Positions 14,852 through 22,988 of a DNA stretch of 32,575 nucleotides are shown here, piece by piece; positions within the stretch are counted from its first letter, which is position 1, and every line of letters starts with the position of its first letter. The position numbers and the translations under genes were made by a program. The notes below the pieces were generated by a model. The model made no database searches. It saw only the letters and a program-made list of their open reading frames with translations, and was not told where the DNA came from. Source of the stretch: Thermomicrobiales bacterium (GTDB taxonomy: Bacteria > Chloroflexota > Chloroflexia > Thermomicrobiales > UBA6265); contig JAMLHR010000029.1 in assembly GCA_023957015.1 (NCBI GenBank), forward strand, positions 1-32,575, written 5' to 3'.

Positions 14852-15991
14852 GTGAAGGTTTCTTGCCTTCAGGAACAGCTTCAGCGTGGTCTCGGTCGCG
14901 TCAGTCGAGCTGTCGCGACGCGTTCGACGTTGCCAGTTTTGAGCAATGTCTTGCTGTCCACGGATGAAGGTCGGTTGCGCATTGCCGCCACGGATATGGC
15001 CGTTGGCGTAACCACCTGGATTGATGCATCGATTGAGGAAGAGGGCGCGCTGACTGTTGATGCCCGGCTGTTGAGTGAGTTCGTGAACACATTACCGGCG
15101 GGTGATGTCTCGCTGACCACCGATTCGGTGCGAATGTCGATCACGGTGCAGTCCGGCCGCGACAAGGCCACGATCAATGGTCTGGACGCACTTGACTTTC
15201 CGGTTCTGCCTTCGGTGGCGTCCGAAGGGTTCTCCGTTGATATCAATGCCCAGCGATTGCGTGAGGCGATCGCGATGGTCGAGTTCTCCGCGGCCACGGA
15301 TGAGAGCCGACCGGTACTGGCTGGTGTATTGACGCGTTTCGATGGCAACACGATGACCTTGGCATCCGCCGATGGTTTTCGTATGGCGGTCATTGATCAA
15401 CAGCTTGATACGCCGGTCGATGGTCGGCACGATTTCATTGTGCCGGCTCGAGCCTATCGCGAATTTGCCCGCATTATCGGCGACTATGACGAAGCCGTGC
15501 GTCTATCGCTGACACCAAGCAAAACGCAGTTGGTTGCGCGCGTCGGTGATACCGAGTGGGTAAGCAGCCTCATCAGTGGCACCTTCCCGGATGTGAAGCA
15601 GATTGTGCCGAAGGAGACGAGCACGCGCGTTGATCTCGGTCGCGAGACACTGTTGCAGGCGGTGCGACGGAGTAGCTTCTTCGCGCGCGAGAACAACGAT
15701 GTCGTCTATCTCGCCATCCAGCCGGGAGCCGATGAGCTGACTCCGGGCAGCGTCGAGGTCTCTGCTACCGCTGCCGAGCGCGGGAACAGCCAGAGTTTCG
15801 TTGATGCCAGCGTTTCGGGTACTGAGATGCGAGTCGCGTTTAACAGCCACTATCTGGTTGATGTGCTTGGTGTGCTCAAGACGGGACAAGTCATGATCGG
15901 TCTGAATGGACCGAACGCCGCCGGTATCATCCGTGGTAGTGATGATCAGCGCTGCACCCACGTGATCATGCCGATGGTTATCGGCGGTTAG
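14852..15991 (+). CDS. dnaN: DNA polymerase III sliding clamp (beta subunit)
   Basis: The 379-residue processivity clamp, with three repeats of the clamp fold. Recognisable parts are the N-terminal LQRGLGRVSRAVATRSTLPV and LPVLSNVLLS, the mid-domain AAT(D)ESRPVLAGVL and ADGFRMAV, and the C-terminal end GQVMIGLNGPN followed by HVIMPM. The start is GTG with AGAGGTGA upstream. recF follows after 14 bases. No dnaA and no DnaA-box cluster (TTATCCACA type) is seen to the left, where the divergent SOS operon lies, so this is not a canonical dnaA-dnaN origin arrangement. Confidence 0.96.
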   Translation: MKVSCLQEQLQRGLGRVSRAVATRSTLPVLSNVLLSTDEGRLRIAATDMAVGVTTWIDASIEEEGALTVDARLLSEFVNTLPAGDVSLTTDSVRMSITVQSGRDKATINGLDALDFPVLPSVASEGFSVDINAQRLREAIAMVEFSAATDESRPVLAGVLTRFDGNTMTLASADGFRMAVIDQQLDTPVDGRHDFIVPARAYREFARIIGDYDEAVRLSLTPSKTQLVARVGDTEWVSSLISGTFPDVKQIVPKETSTRVDLGRETLLQAVRRSSFFARENNDVVYLAIQPGADELTPGSVEVSATAAERGNSQSFVDASVSGTEMRVAFNSHYLVDVLGVLKTGQVMIGLNGPNAAGIIRGSDDQRCTHVIMPMVIGG

Positions 15992-16005
15992 GCTCACGTC
16001 GGCAC

Positions 16006-17193
16006 ATGCATGTATCGAAGATCACGCTGGACCAGTACCGACGCTACGATCACCTGAGCATGGAGATCCCCCAAGCTGGCCTGCGGATTGTTGGACGCAA
16101 TGCTTCAGGAAAGACAAGCTTTCTGGAAGCATTGTTGTTGCTGGCAACTACCAAAACTCCGCGGGTGACAACCGAGCGAGAGTTGATTCGCTGGGGAAGC
16201 GGATCTGACTACGGTCTGCAACCCTACGCTCGGCTCTCTGCGCGCGTGCATGGGAAATCCGGCGATCATGTCCTCGAGATTAGGCTTGAGGCGTCCGCCA
16301 GTAACGAATCCCTGACTCGCAAAACCTGTCTGCTGGATGGCAAGAGCGTGCGCGCATCGACGATGGTCGGCGTGCTCAAGGTCGTCGAGTTCTCGCCGGA
16401 AGACGTCCAGCTGGTAGCAGGTCCTCCCGCAGGAAGGCGGCGGCAGCTCGACGTGCTGATCTCTCAGATCGATCGCCACTACATGCAAACCAGTGCCCGG
16501 TACCAGAAAGTGTTGACGCAGCGAAATGGTCTGCTGCGTTCGTTCCAGCGTGATGGTGTCTCCTGGCGATCGATTCCAGCTATCGAGCAACTCACATTCT
16601 GGGATGATGAGTTGGTGCGGCATGGAGCCCAGCTCATTGCCACCCGTGTGCGTGTTGTCGCGGAACTCGCAGGAAAAGTGGAGCATTGGTCGCGTGAGTT
16701 GATGCATGATCACGTAGTATCGCTTGGATTGATTTCCGGTGTTCCTCATTTGGATCGTCTCCTTACTCAGCATGGAGACGCAGACGATCTCGCCAATCGC
16801 GTGATGGACCAGTTCGCTCGCGAGATTGAGTTGGCTCGGGCAGAGGACTTCCGTCGAGGTTCGACCTCCATTGGTCCGCAGCGGGATGACATCGTTTTTA
16901 CCGTTGACGATCGATCACTTGCCGCGTATGGATCACGGGGGCAGCAACGGCTTGGGGTCATTGCCATCAAGTTGGGGGAAGCAGATGTGATCCACCAACT
17001 GACCGGCGAACAGCCAGTGCTACTTCTGGACGATGCATTGTCCGAGCTTGATATGCAGCACGCGACCTGGCTGATGGACTGCATCGCGACTAGCGATCGG
17101 CAGTTGCTGCTCACGTCGGCGGTGGAAGGTGCACTCGATCATGAGGAGTTGGCGCATCTGGAGTTGATGACGCTTGAGTCATCCTTAGGCTAG
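16006..17193 (+). CDS. recF: DNA replication/repair protein RecF
   Basis: An SMC-like ATPase that loads RecA with RecOR at gapped DNA. The 395 residues are slightly longer than usual. Walker A is GRNASGKTS (30-38). Further features are ELIRWGS, the FSPEDVQLVAGPPAGRRRQL region, and the ABC-type signature region GSTSIGPQRDD followed by YGSRGQQRLGVIAIKL. Walker B is LLLDDALSELD. The conserved order dnaN-recF supports the call. The ribosome-binding site is weak and translation probably follows from dnaN. Confidence 0.95.
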   Translation: MHVSKITLDQYRRYDHLSMEIPQAGLRIVGRNASGKTSFLEALLLLATTKTPRVTTERELIRWGSGSDYGLQPYARLSARVHGKSGDHVLEIRLEASASNESLTRKTCLLDGKSVRASTMVGVLKVVEFSPEDVQLVAGPPAGRRRQLDVLISQIDRHYMQTSARYQKVLTQRNGLLRSFQRDGVSWRSIPAIEQLTFWDDELVRHGAQLIATRVRVVAELAGKVEHWSRELMHDHVVSLGLISGVPHLDRLLTQHGDADDLANRVMDQFAREIELARAEDFRRGSTSIGPQRDDIVFTVDDRSLAAYGSRGQQRLGVIAIKLGEADVIHQLTGEQPVLLLDDALSELDMQHATWLMDCIATSDRQLLLTSAVEGALDHEELAHLELMTLESSLG

Positions 17194-17253
17194 ATCGGCA
17201 TAGGCCTTGTCTCGTGTCCGGCGATCGTGTACCATTCACCTCGTTGCGAACAC

Positions 17254-17330
17254 GGCCCGTTCGTCTAGCGGCCTAGGACACCGCCCTCTCAAGGCGGAGA
17301 TCAGGGGTTCGAATCCCCTACGGGCTACCA
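17254..17330 (+). tRNA. tRNA-Glu (anticodon CTC)
   Basis: A 77-base tRNA with encoded CCA (17328-17330). Acceptor stem GGCCCGT/ACGGGCT with one G-U pair, D-arm GTCTAGCGGCCTAGGAC, anticodon stem CCGCC/GGCGG with loop CTCTCAA (anticodon CTC) and T-arm AGGGGTTCGAATCCCCT. It lies 60 bases after recF. Confidence 0.95.
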
Positions 17331-17338
17331 ATGTGGAA

Positions 17339-17367
17339 CGCCGGTGGAGAAATTCACCGGCGCTTTC
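17339..17367 (+). terminator. Terminator of tRNA-Glu
   Basis: CGCCGGTG (17339-17346) pairs with CACCGGCG (17355-17362) around an 8-base loop, followed by CTTTCTGT. It starts 9 bases after the CCA. A smaller GTCTCG/CGAGAC hairpin (17372-17389) follows. The rest of the gap to folD (to 17606) shows no gene that I can support. Confidence 0.7.
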
Positions 17368-17606
17368 TGTCGTCTCGGTTTAACGAGACAGCCCCACCAG
17401 CACTGGTAATCAACCCGTGGCTGTCGTACCGATACAACGCCCCGCAACGTGTATCCGCCGTGCAACGCACCATCATGGAACAGTCGGGAAGTACATAAAG
17501 CCCCGCAGCGATATGCACACACCATTCCTGATGTGAAGACGTAACCAGCCCAGTAGGGACTGTACGTACATTCTAATCACAATCCAACGGATGTGTCAAT
17601 GAGGGC

Positions 17607-18569
17607 TCAGGCTTCGCCCTGGAGCTCGATGGGATCAAGGAACTCGGAAATGTCCGGTAGTGGGCATCTCAGCATCGCTTCCAGCTCCTGTAGGGCATCC
17701 AGAGTGCCTTCCATCTGCGCGAAAGCCGCCGCAAGGACATTGCGCGCCAATACCATCGCAGTGACCGGTCCGGTACCGCCGGGAGTCGGCGTTACCGCCG
17801 AGGCGATGCCCTCCAAACTGGCGAGATCGGAATCGCCCACGACCTTGCCCTGATCGTTGACATTGACACCGAAATCGAGCACCAGCGCACCCTTGCGAAT
17901 CATGCGACCGGTAATCAACCCAGGTGATCCTGCCGCTACGCAGACGATCTCTGCGCGGCGCAGATGCTGTGACAAACCCCTGGTTCTGCTGTGGCACAAA
18001 GTCACGGTCGCATTCGCGTGCGAGAGCATCGTTGACAACGGTCGGCCAACGACGTTGCTACGACCCACCACGGCCACATTGGCGCCGTTCAGATCGACAC
18101 CGTAATAGCGCAAGAGCTCCAATCCGCCAGCAGGGGTGCTTGGCCGCAAACTCGGCAGGCCCAGGTGAAGTCGACCTGCGTTCACAGGACTTATCCCATC
18201 CACATCCTTGAGCGGCGAGATCGTCTCCAGGACGACATGCGGATCGAGATGACTGGGCAGTGGCATGAGGACGAGGATGCCGTTGATGCCTGGATCGATA
18301 TTCAAGGCTCGAATTGCATCGCCCAGCTGTTGGTTCGAAACTGTGGCTGGGAGTTCGACCTTGCGATGCCGCAGATTCACCTTCTTGAAGGTGCGCTCGA
18401 TCGAAGATCGATAGGCCAGCGCGGCAGCATCGTTACCGACAAGCAATGTGGCTAGCGTCGGTGTTGAACCATTTTGGTCCTCATAGAGCTGTTTTGCGGA
18501 ATCAATAGCCTGGTGAAGCATCTTGGCAGGGGCTGCCCCGCGCAAGACTCGGGTCTGAATATCGGTCAT
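17607..18569 (-). CDS. folD: FolD-family methylene-tetrahydrofolate dehydrogenase, cyclohydrolase residues missing
   Basis: A 320-residue FolD homologue. The family oxidises 5,10-methylene-THF to methenyl-THF with NAD(P) and usually hydrolyses it to 10-formyl-THF. The fold is clear: LVGNDAAALAYRSS, GILVLMPLPSHLD, SPLKDVDGISPVNAGRL, the RPSTPAG loop, the Rossmann motif VAVVGRSNVVGRPL and TPTPGGTGPVTAMVLARN. Y53 and D124 of the active site are kept. The lysine of the Y-x-x-x-K motif is I57, and the glutamine of the ILVQLPLP motif is L101. Both contribute to cyclohydrolase chemistry, so the protein may be a monofunctional dehydrogenase. ATG 18569 has AGAGGA upstream and matches the family start. 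Confidence 0.88.
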   Translation of the reverse strand: MTDIQTRVLRGAAPAKMLHQAIDSAKQLYEDQNGSTPTLATLLVGNDAAALAYRSSIERTFKKVNLRHRKVELPATVSNQQLGDAIRALNIDPGINGILVLMPLPSHLDPHVVLETISPLKDVDGISPVNAGRLHLGLPSLRPSTPAGGLELLRYYGVDLNGANVAVVGRSNVVGRPLSTMLSHANATVTLCHSRTRGLSQHLRRAEIVCVAAGSPGLITGRMIRKGALVLDFGVNVNDQGKVVGDSDLASLEGIASAVTPTPGGTGPVTAMVLARNVLAAAFAQMEGTLDALQELEAMLRCPLPDISEFLDPIELQGEA

Positions 18570-18629
18570 GGGGATGTGTCCTCTCCCACCTGGCGTCAGT
18601 GCCAACGACACCACCTCTGTGTCGACCGA

Positions 18630-18635
18630 ATTATA
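18630..18635 (-). promoter_or_regulatory. -10 element of folD
   Basis: On the minus strand a perfect TATAAT lies about 60 bases before the folD start. No convincing -35 is seen 16-18 bases upstream. A hairpin CGACAC/GTGTCG (18606-18624) lies at the start of the predicted leader. Confidence 0.5.
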
Positions 18636-18704
18636 CAGGCATGCTGAGGCGTCATTTCCGCCCCTGGAGCGTCATTCCCAATAGATATGCCCTACCGATT
18701 TCGC

Positions 18705-18807
18705 CCGATTCTGCACCACAACAACAGTGCTACGGCAGCAAACGACAGAATCGGAAGAACGTGACATCTCCAATGTCGCGACAGGCACTACGGCTGTGCA
18801 TCTGTCG
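18705..18807. other. Inverted repeats in the folD-xre divergent gap
   Basis: The 366-base gap 18570-18935 holds the two promoters and two further dyads. CCGATTCTG (18705-18713) is an exact inverted repeat of CAGAATCGG (18746-18754). CGACAGGCAC (18779-18788) pairs with GTGC and CTGTCG (18796-18807) with a 2-base bulge. They may be operators or part of an unannotated transcript. No reading frame here looks like a protein. Confidence 0.3.
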
Positions 18808-18846
18808 GCGATGCTGCCGTTACCGTGAATAGTACGTACGCAGCTA

Positions 18847-18881
18847 TTGACACCATGGCAACAGGGCTGTAGTATCGATAC
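18847..18881 (+). promoter_or_regulatory. Promoter of the XRE regulator with palindrome over the -10
   Basis: -35 TTGACA (18847-18852, perfect) and -10 TAGTAT (18870-18875) are 17 bases apart. The perfect palindrome GTATCGATAC (18872-18881) overlaps the -10 and predicted start. This would fit autorepression by the regulator that follows. Confidence 0.65.
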
Positions 18882-18935
18882 ATCGGCACCGGATCGACGT
18901 GACCAAGTGGCAAGTTGGTTCGGAGTGAGAGAGAA

Positions 18936-19373
18936 ATGGATGCCGTACAGGCACGTGAAGGTGGGGATACCATGCAGGCAGGAGATCAGTTCGGAAGCAC
19001 CCTCAAGCGATTCCGCGAAGTTCGTCGCGTCTCGCAGAGTCGTCTGGCGGAACGCGCCGGTTTCGATCACAGCTATGTGAGTCGTTTGGAGAGCGGTGCC
19101 CGCACGCCAACCCGCGATGCGGTGCAACAGCTCGCGGATGCGTTGGAGTTGGATCGCCTTCAGCAGGATGAGCTGTTAGCCTCAGCGGGATTTCTGCCGC
19201 AAGAGGTGTCCAGCCTGCTTTCGAGCGAGCCGGAGATCACGGATGTGCTTGCACTTCTGCAAAACACCTCCATGCCTGAGGAGTATCGTCAGACGATGCG
19301 CCAGGTACTGCGCGTCATCGCCGATCAGGCGCGATTGGTCCTCAAGGACAGTGATCGCGTGTCGGTAGCATAG
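18936..19373 (+). CDS. XRE-family transcriptional regulator
   Basis: A 145-residue DNA-binding protein. A helix-turn-helix domain spans about residues 20-72 (LKRFREVRRVSQSRLAERAG, FDHSYVSRLESGARTPTRDA). A helical C-terminal part follows (about 75-145) with no ligand-binding motif that I recognise. ATG 18936 has GGAG about 10 bases upstream; ATG 18972, preceded by AGGTGGGG, is an equally good alternative and would remove a non-conserved 12-residue leader. It has its own good promoter and stands alone before dnaE. Targets are unknown; the palindrome over its own -10 suggests autoregulation. Confidence 0.82.
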   Translation: MDAVQAREGGDTMQAGDQFGSTLKRFREVRRVSQSRLAERAGFDHSYVSRLESGARTPTRDAVQQLADALELDRLQQDELLASAGFLPQEVSSLLSSEPEITDVLALLQNTSMPEEYRQTMRQVLRVIADQARLVLKDSDRVSVA

Positions 19374-19440
19374 AACGAGTTCCCGCATCAGGTTGATGAG
19401 TGTCCCCGCCCTCGGCAGCCTGAGATAGAAGCGTCATACT

Positions 19441-19479
19441 AGGCTCCGGCGCACCACCATGTGTGGGTAACCGGAGCCT
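19441..19479 (+). terminator. 9-bp hairpin between the XRE gene and dnaE
   Basis: AGGCTCCGG (19441-19449) pairs perfectly with CCGGAGCCT (19471-19479), and an inner CCAC/GTGG stem lies in the loop. No T-run follows. It could end the regulator transcript or be a leader structure of dnaE, which starts 26 bases later. Confidence 0.45.
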
Positions 19480-19504
19480 GTTCAGTTAAGAGAGATTCCC
19501 CGCA

Positions 19505-22500
19505 ATGTCAGAGTTTGCCCACCTTCATCTCCATACAGAGTTTTCATTGCTCGATGGAATGGGTCGAATCAAGGACTACATCGCCGCCGCCCAGCAGATG
19601 GGTATGAATCACATGGCGGTGACCGATCACGGTGTCATGTACGGTGCGATGGACTGGTACAAGGCAGCCACCAAGGCTGGAATGCACCCTATCATCGGTA
19701 TGGAGGCCTACCTGGCGGAGGGGAGTGCCTCCGAGAATAACCGCAACAGCTACCACCTGTTGCTACTGGCGGAGAACAACACCGGCTATCGGAATCTGAT
19801 TCGACTCGCCAGCGAGGCATCGCTCAAAGGGTTCTACTATAGACCACGCGTTGATCTCGAGATGTTGAATCGGTATGGAGAGGGCATCATCGCGACCTCC
19901 GCCTGCCTTGGTGGACCCCTGGCGAAAAACCTTCTGGCCCATCAACCTGACAAGGCATTTGATTATGCAGGCAAGCTCAGTGAGATCTTCGGTAAGGATC
20001 GCTTCTATATAGAGATTCAGGATCACGGGTTGGAGGAACAGCACACCACCAACCGCCAGATGATCGAGATGTCCAAGGTACTGGGACTGCCCCTGGTGGC
20101 CACAAACGATGTCCACTACTGCAATCAGCATGATGCACCTGCCCAGGACATTCTCATCTGCGTTGGTACCGGTACAACCGTGAACGACCAGAAGCGTCTC
20201 AAACATGAGACCGACGAGTTCTACCTCAAGAGTCCGGTTGAGATGGCGCGATTGTTCCCGGATCACGCGGACGCCATCCAGAACACGATCCGCATTGCCG
20301 AGATGTGTAACGTCAATCTCGAGTTCGGAGGGTATCAGTTACCCGAGTTCGAGACTCCACTCGGATTGGACTCCGCAGAGTATCTACGGAGGCTCTGCAC
20401 GGAAGGAGTGATCCGCAAGTACGGCACACTGGATGGTGCCATCGGTGAACGTCTGGACTACGAGCTGGGCGTGATTGAGCGCATGGGATTTACCAACTAC
20501 TTCCTCATCGTCTGGGACTTCGTTACGTTCGCAAAGCGCAATGGTATCCTGGTCGGTCCGGGTCGTGGATCGGCGGCCAGCAGCATCGTCACATACTCGC
20601 TTGATATCACAGGTCTCGATCCGCTCAAGCACAATCTCATGTTCGAGCGCTTCCTGAATCCGAGCCGTATCTCAATGCCGGATATCGACATCGATTTTGC
20701 CGATGATCGCCGCTCAGAGGTGATCGACTACGTTGTCCAGAAGTACGGCGATGAAAGGGTCGCGGGTATCGCGACCTTCGGAACCCTCAAGGCGAAGCAA
20801 GCGATTAAAGACTGCGCCCGCGCGATGGACTACAACCTGGCGGAGGCCAATCGTATCGCCAAGTTGATTCCAGGAGATGTCGGCACCACCATCGACAGTG
20901 CCCTGGATAGCGTGCAGGAACTGGCCGTCGCCTACAGGAATGAACCCCAGGTGCGAGATCTCATCGACACAGCCCGCAAGGTGGAAGGGCTTTCTCGCCA
21001 CCCGGGTAAGCACGCCGCGGGTGTTGTGATCTCGCGCGATCCATTGGTGGAACATGTCCCCTTGCAGCTCACAGGCAAGGGAAGGGTTGATGTCACCACG
21101 CAGTGGACGCAGGGGCATCTGGAGGACCTCGGTCTGCTCAAGATGGACTTCCTTGGTCTCAAGACGCTCACAGTGTTGGGGCGGGCTGTCGATCTCGCTC
21201 GCGCAGCAGGCGCCGAGATTACCATGGATACGATCCCCCTTGAGGATGAGAGGGCGTTCGAGCTGCTCCGTCGTGGTGATACCTTCGGTGTCTTCCAGCT
21301 GGAAGGTGGAATGACAACGCGCATGACGATCGACGTCGCCCCCCAGAGCTTTGATGACATCATCGCGTTGATGGCATTGATTCGACCGGGACCGATGGAG
21401 TTGGCACCGGACTATATCGGGCGCAAGCACGGTCGACTCGAGATCGAGTATCCCCACCCATCTCTTGCGAAGGTGCTGGAGGAGACGTACGGTGTCGCCC
21501 TCTACCAGGAACAGGTGATGCAGATCGCCAATGTTCTCGCTGGTTTCTCGATGGCCGAGGCGGACGGCTTGCGTAAGGCGATGGGCAAGAAGCTGCCTGA
21601 AGTCATGGCGCAGTACAAAGGGAGCTTTGTTGGGGGTGCCGAGAAGAACGGAGTCAGCGAGAAGGACGCGAACGCCGTTTGGGATCTGATCGAACGCTTC
21701 GCCGGATACGGGTTCGTGAAGTCGCACAGCGCCGCCTATGCGGTTATCGCTGCGCAGACGGCATATATGAAGGCCCACTATCCGGCTCAGTTCATGGCCG
21801 CGCTGATGAGCACGGAAATCGAATCGTCCGAAAAGACGGTGATCAATGTCTCGGAGTGCCTCAAGGCCGGTATCCGCGTTCTACCTCCGGAAATCAGCAG
21901 GAGCGATATCGATTTCACCGTTGAGATGGATGGTGATGGTCATCCCGCGGTCCGATTCGGTTTGGCTGCGGTGAAGGGCGTTGGCAGGCACGCGCTTGAA
22001 AGCGTAATCGCTGCCAGAAATGAGCGCGAGGACAAACATTTCCCCACACTTGATGTCATCTGCGACGCGATCGACTGGAACGCTGGTAACAAGAAGATGA
22101 TCGAGTGTCTGGTGAAGGCCGGCGTGCTCGATGAGTATGGCCATCGTGCTCAGGTTCTGTTGGGGATGGAGCAACTGGCGACTTCCGCGCAGAAGCGCCA
22201 GCGCGCGCGAAGTCGTGGCCAGATGGATATGTTTGGTCAACTCATTGCCGATGCGGGGGAAGAGGCAGCCGGTACCGTACTCCCTGATGTCCCGGAAGCG
22301 GATCAGAAGCAAATACTGGAGTGGGAGAAGGAAGTGCTGGGGCTGTATCTGAGCAGCCATCCACTCACTGAGATTATCGGTTCGGAGCTTCCGTCTGGCT
22401 TCAATCTGATAAACGCTGTCCAGCATATGCAATCGGGTCAAACCTCCCGTGTCATCGGTATGATCAAGACCGTTCGTAGGGTTATCACCAAACAGAACAA

Positions 22501-22960
22501 GACGATGGCTGTGCTGGAGATCGAGGATCTCACCGGTAGCATCGAGGTTGTGGTCTTCCCGAAGAAGTACGATGAGTGCTCGGTGCAGTTGGAGCCCGAT
22601 ACGATTCTGGTGATCGAAGCTCGAGTCGATGAGCGCGGCGACCAGCATCAGTTGATCCTGGAATCGCTTTCCGAGAACATTCCCGGGCGCGTCGATAAGG
22701 TTCCGGTCAAGGACACAGTGATTGTGCGTGTACCGCTGACCGGTAGGCAGTGGGATGATGTCTCCCTACTGCAGCGGCTCGATCGGATCACGCAGGAGTT
22801 CGAGGGTGATCTGCCACTTGAGTTGGTTGTGCAGATGAACGGTCAGGTGCGTCCATTCCGGTCGCGCTCGCGTCGTGTCGATTGGTCGCCGATGTTTGTG
22901 ACCGCGGTTGAATCCGCGATCGGGAAGCAAACGGTGAGTTTGCGACCTGCCGGTTCCTGA
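19505..22960 (+). CDS. dnaE: DNA polymerase III alpha subunit DnaE
   Basis: The 1151-residue replicative polymerase of the DnaE1 type. The PHP domain is at the N-terminus (HLHLHTEFSLLDGMGRI, AVTDHGVMYG). The polymerase palm has GPGRGSAASSIVTYSLDITG and PDIDIDFADDRR, with catalytic D393 and D395, and D548 in LLKMDFLGLKT. Then come the fingers and tandem helix-hairpin-helix (FAGYGFVKSHSAAYAVIAAQ), a beta-binding region (QMDMFGQL near residue 910) and an OB fold (SRVIGMIKTVRRVI, TGSIEVVVFPKKY). The PHP metal residues seem kept, so proofreading in the PHP domain is possible, as in other bacteria without a DnaQ partner. Confidence 0.96.
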   Translation: MSEFAHLHLHTEFSLLDGMGRIKDYIAAAQQMGMNHMAVTDHGVMYGAMDWYKAATKAGMHPIIGMEAYLAEGSASENNRNSYHLLLLAENNTGYRNLIRLASEASLKGFYYRPRVDLEMLNRYGEGIIATSACLGGPLAKNLLAHQPDKAFDYAGKLSEIFGKDRFYIEIQDHGLEEQHTTNRQMIEMSKVLGLPLVATNDVHYCNQHDAPAQDILICVGTGTTVNDQKRLKHETDEFYLKSPVEMARLFPDHADAIQNTIRIAEMCNVNLEFGGYQLPEFETPLGLDSAEYLRRLCTEGVIRKYGTLDGAIGERLDYELGVIERMGFTNYFLIVWDFVTFAKRNGILVGPGRGSAASSIVTYSLDITGLDPLKHNLMFERFLNPSRISMPDIDIDFADDRRSEVIDYVVQKYGDERVAGIATFGTLKAKQAIKDCARAMDYNLAEANRIAKLIPGDVGTTIDSALDSVQELAVAYRNEPQVRDLIDTARKVEGLSRHPGKHAAGVVISRDPLVEHVPLQLTGKGRVDVTTQWTQGHLEDLGLLKMDFLGLKTLTVLGRAVDLARAAGAEITMDTIPLEDERAFELLRRGDTFGVFQLEGGMTTRMTIDVAPQSFDDIIALMALIRPGPMELAPDYIGRKHGRLEIEYPHPSLAKVLEETYGVALYQEQVMQIANVLAGFSMAEADGLRKAMGKKLPEVMAQYKGSFVGGAEKNGVSEKDANAVWDLIERFAGYGFVKSHSAAYAVIAAQTAYMKAHYPAQFMAALMSTEIESSEKTVINVSECLKAGIRVLPPEISRSDIDFTVEMDGDGHPAVRFGLAAVKGVGRHALESVIAARNEREDKHFPTLDVICDAIDWNAGNKKMIECLVKAGVLDEYGHRAQVLLGMEQLATSAQKRQRARSRGQMDMFGQLIADAGEEAAGTVLPDVPEADQKQILEWEKEVLGLYLSSHPLTEIIGSELPSGFNLINAVQHMQSGQTSRVIGMIKTVRRVITKQNKTMAVLEIEDLTGSIEVVVFPKKYDECSVQLEPDTILVIEARVDERGDQHQLILESLSENIPGRVDKVPVKDTVIVRVPLTGRQWDDVSLLQRLDRITQEFEGDLPLELVVQMNGQVRPFRSRSRRVDWSPMFVTAVESAIGKQTVSLRPAGS

Positions 22961-22988
22961 TGCGACATATCCCATAATTGTCGAAAGA

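Noticed and set aside
19373..19384. GAACGAGTTC as a further LexA box
   Set aside because: The half-sites are only 2 bases apart, not the required 4.
20714..21778. 354-codon minus-strand frame inside dnaE
   Set aside because: Rich in His/Arg/Leu as expected for an antisense frame of a codon-biased gene; dnaE is continuous here.
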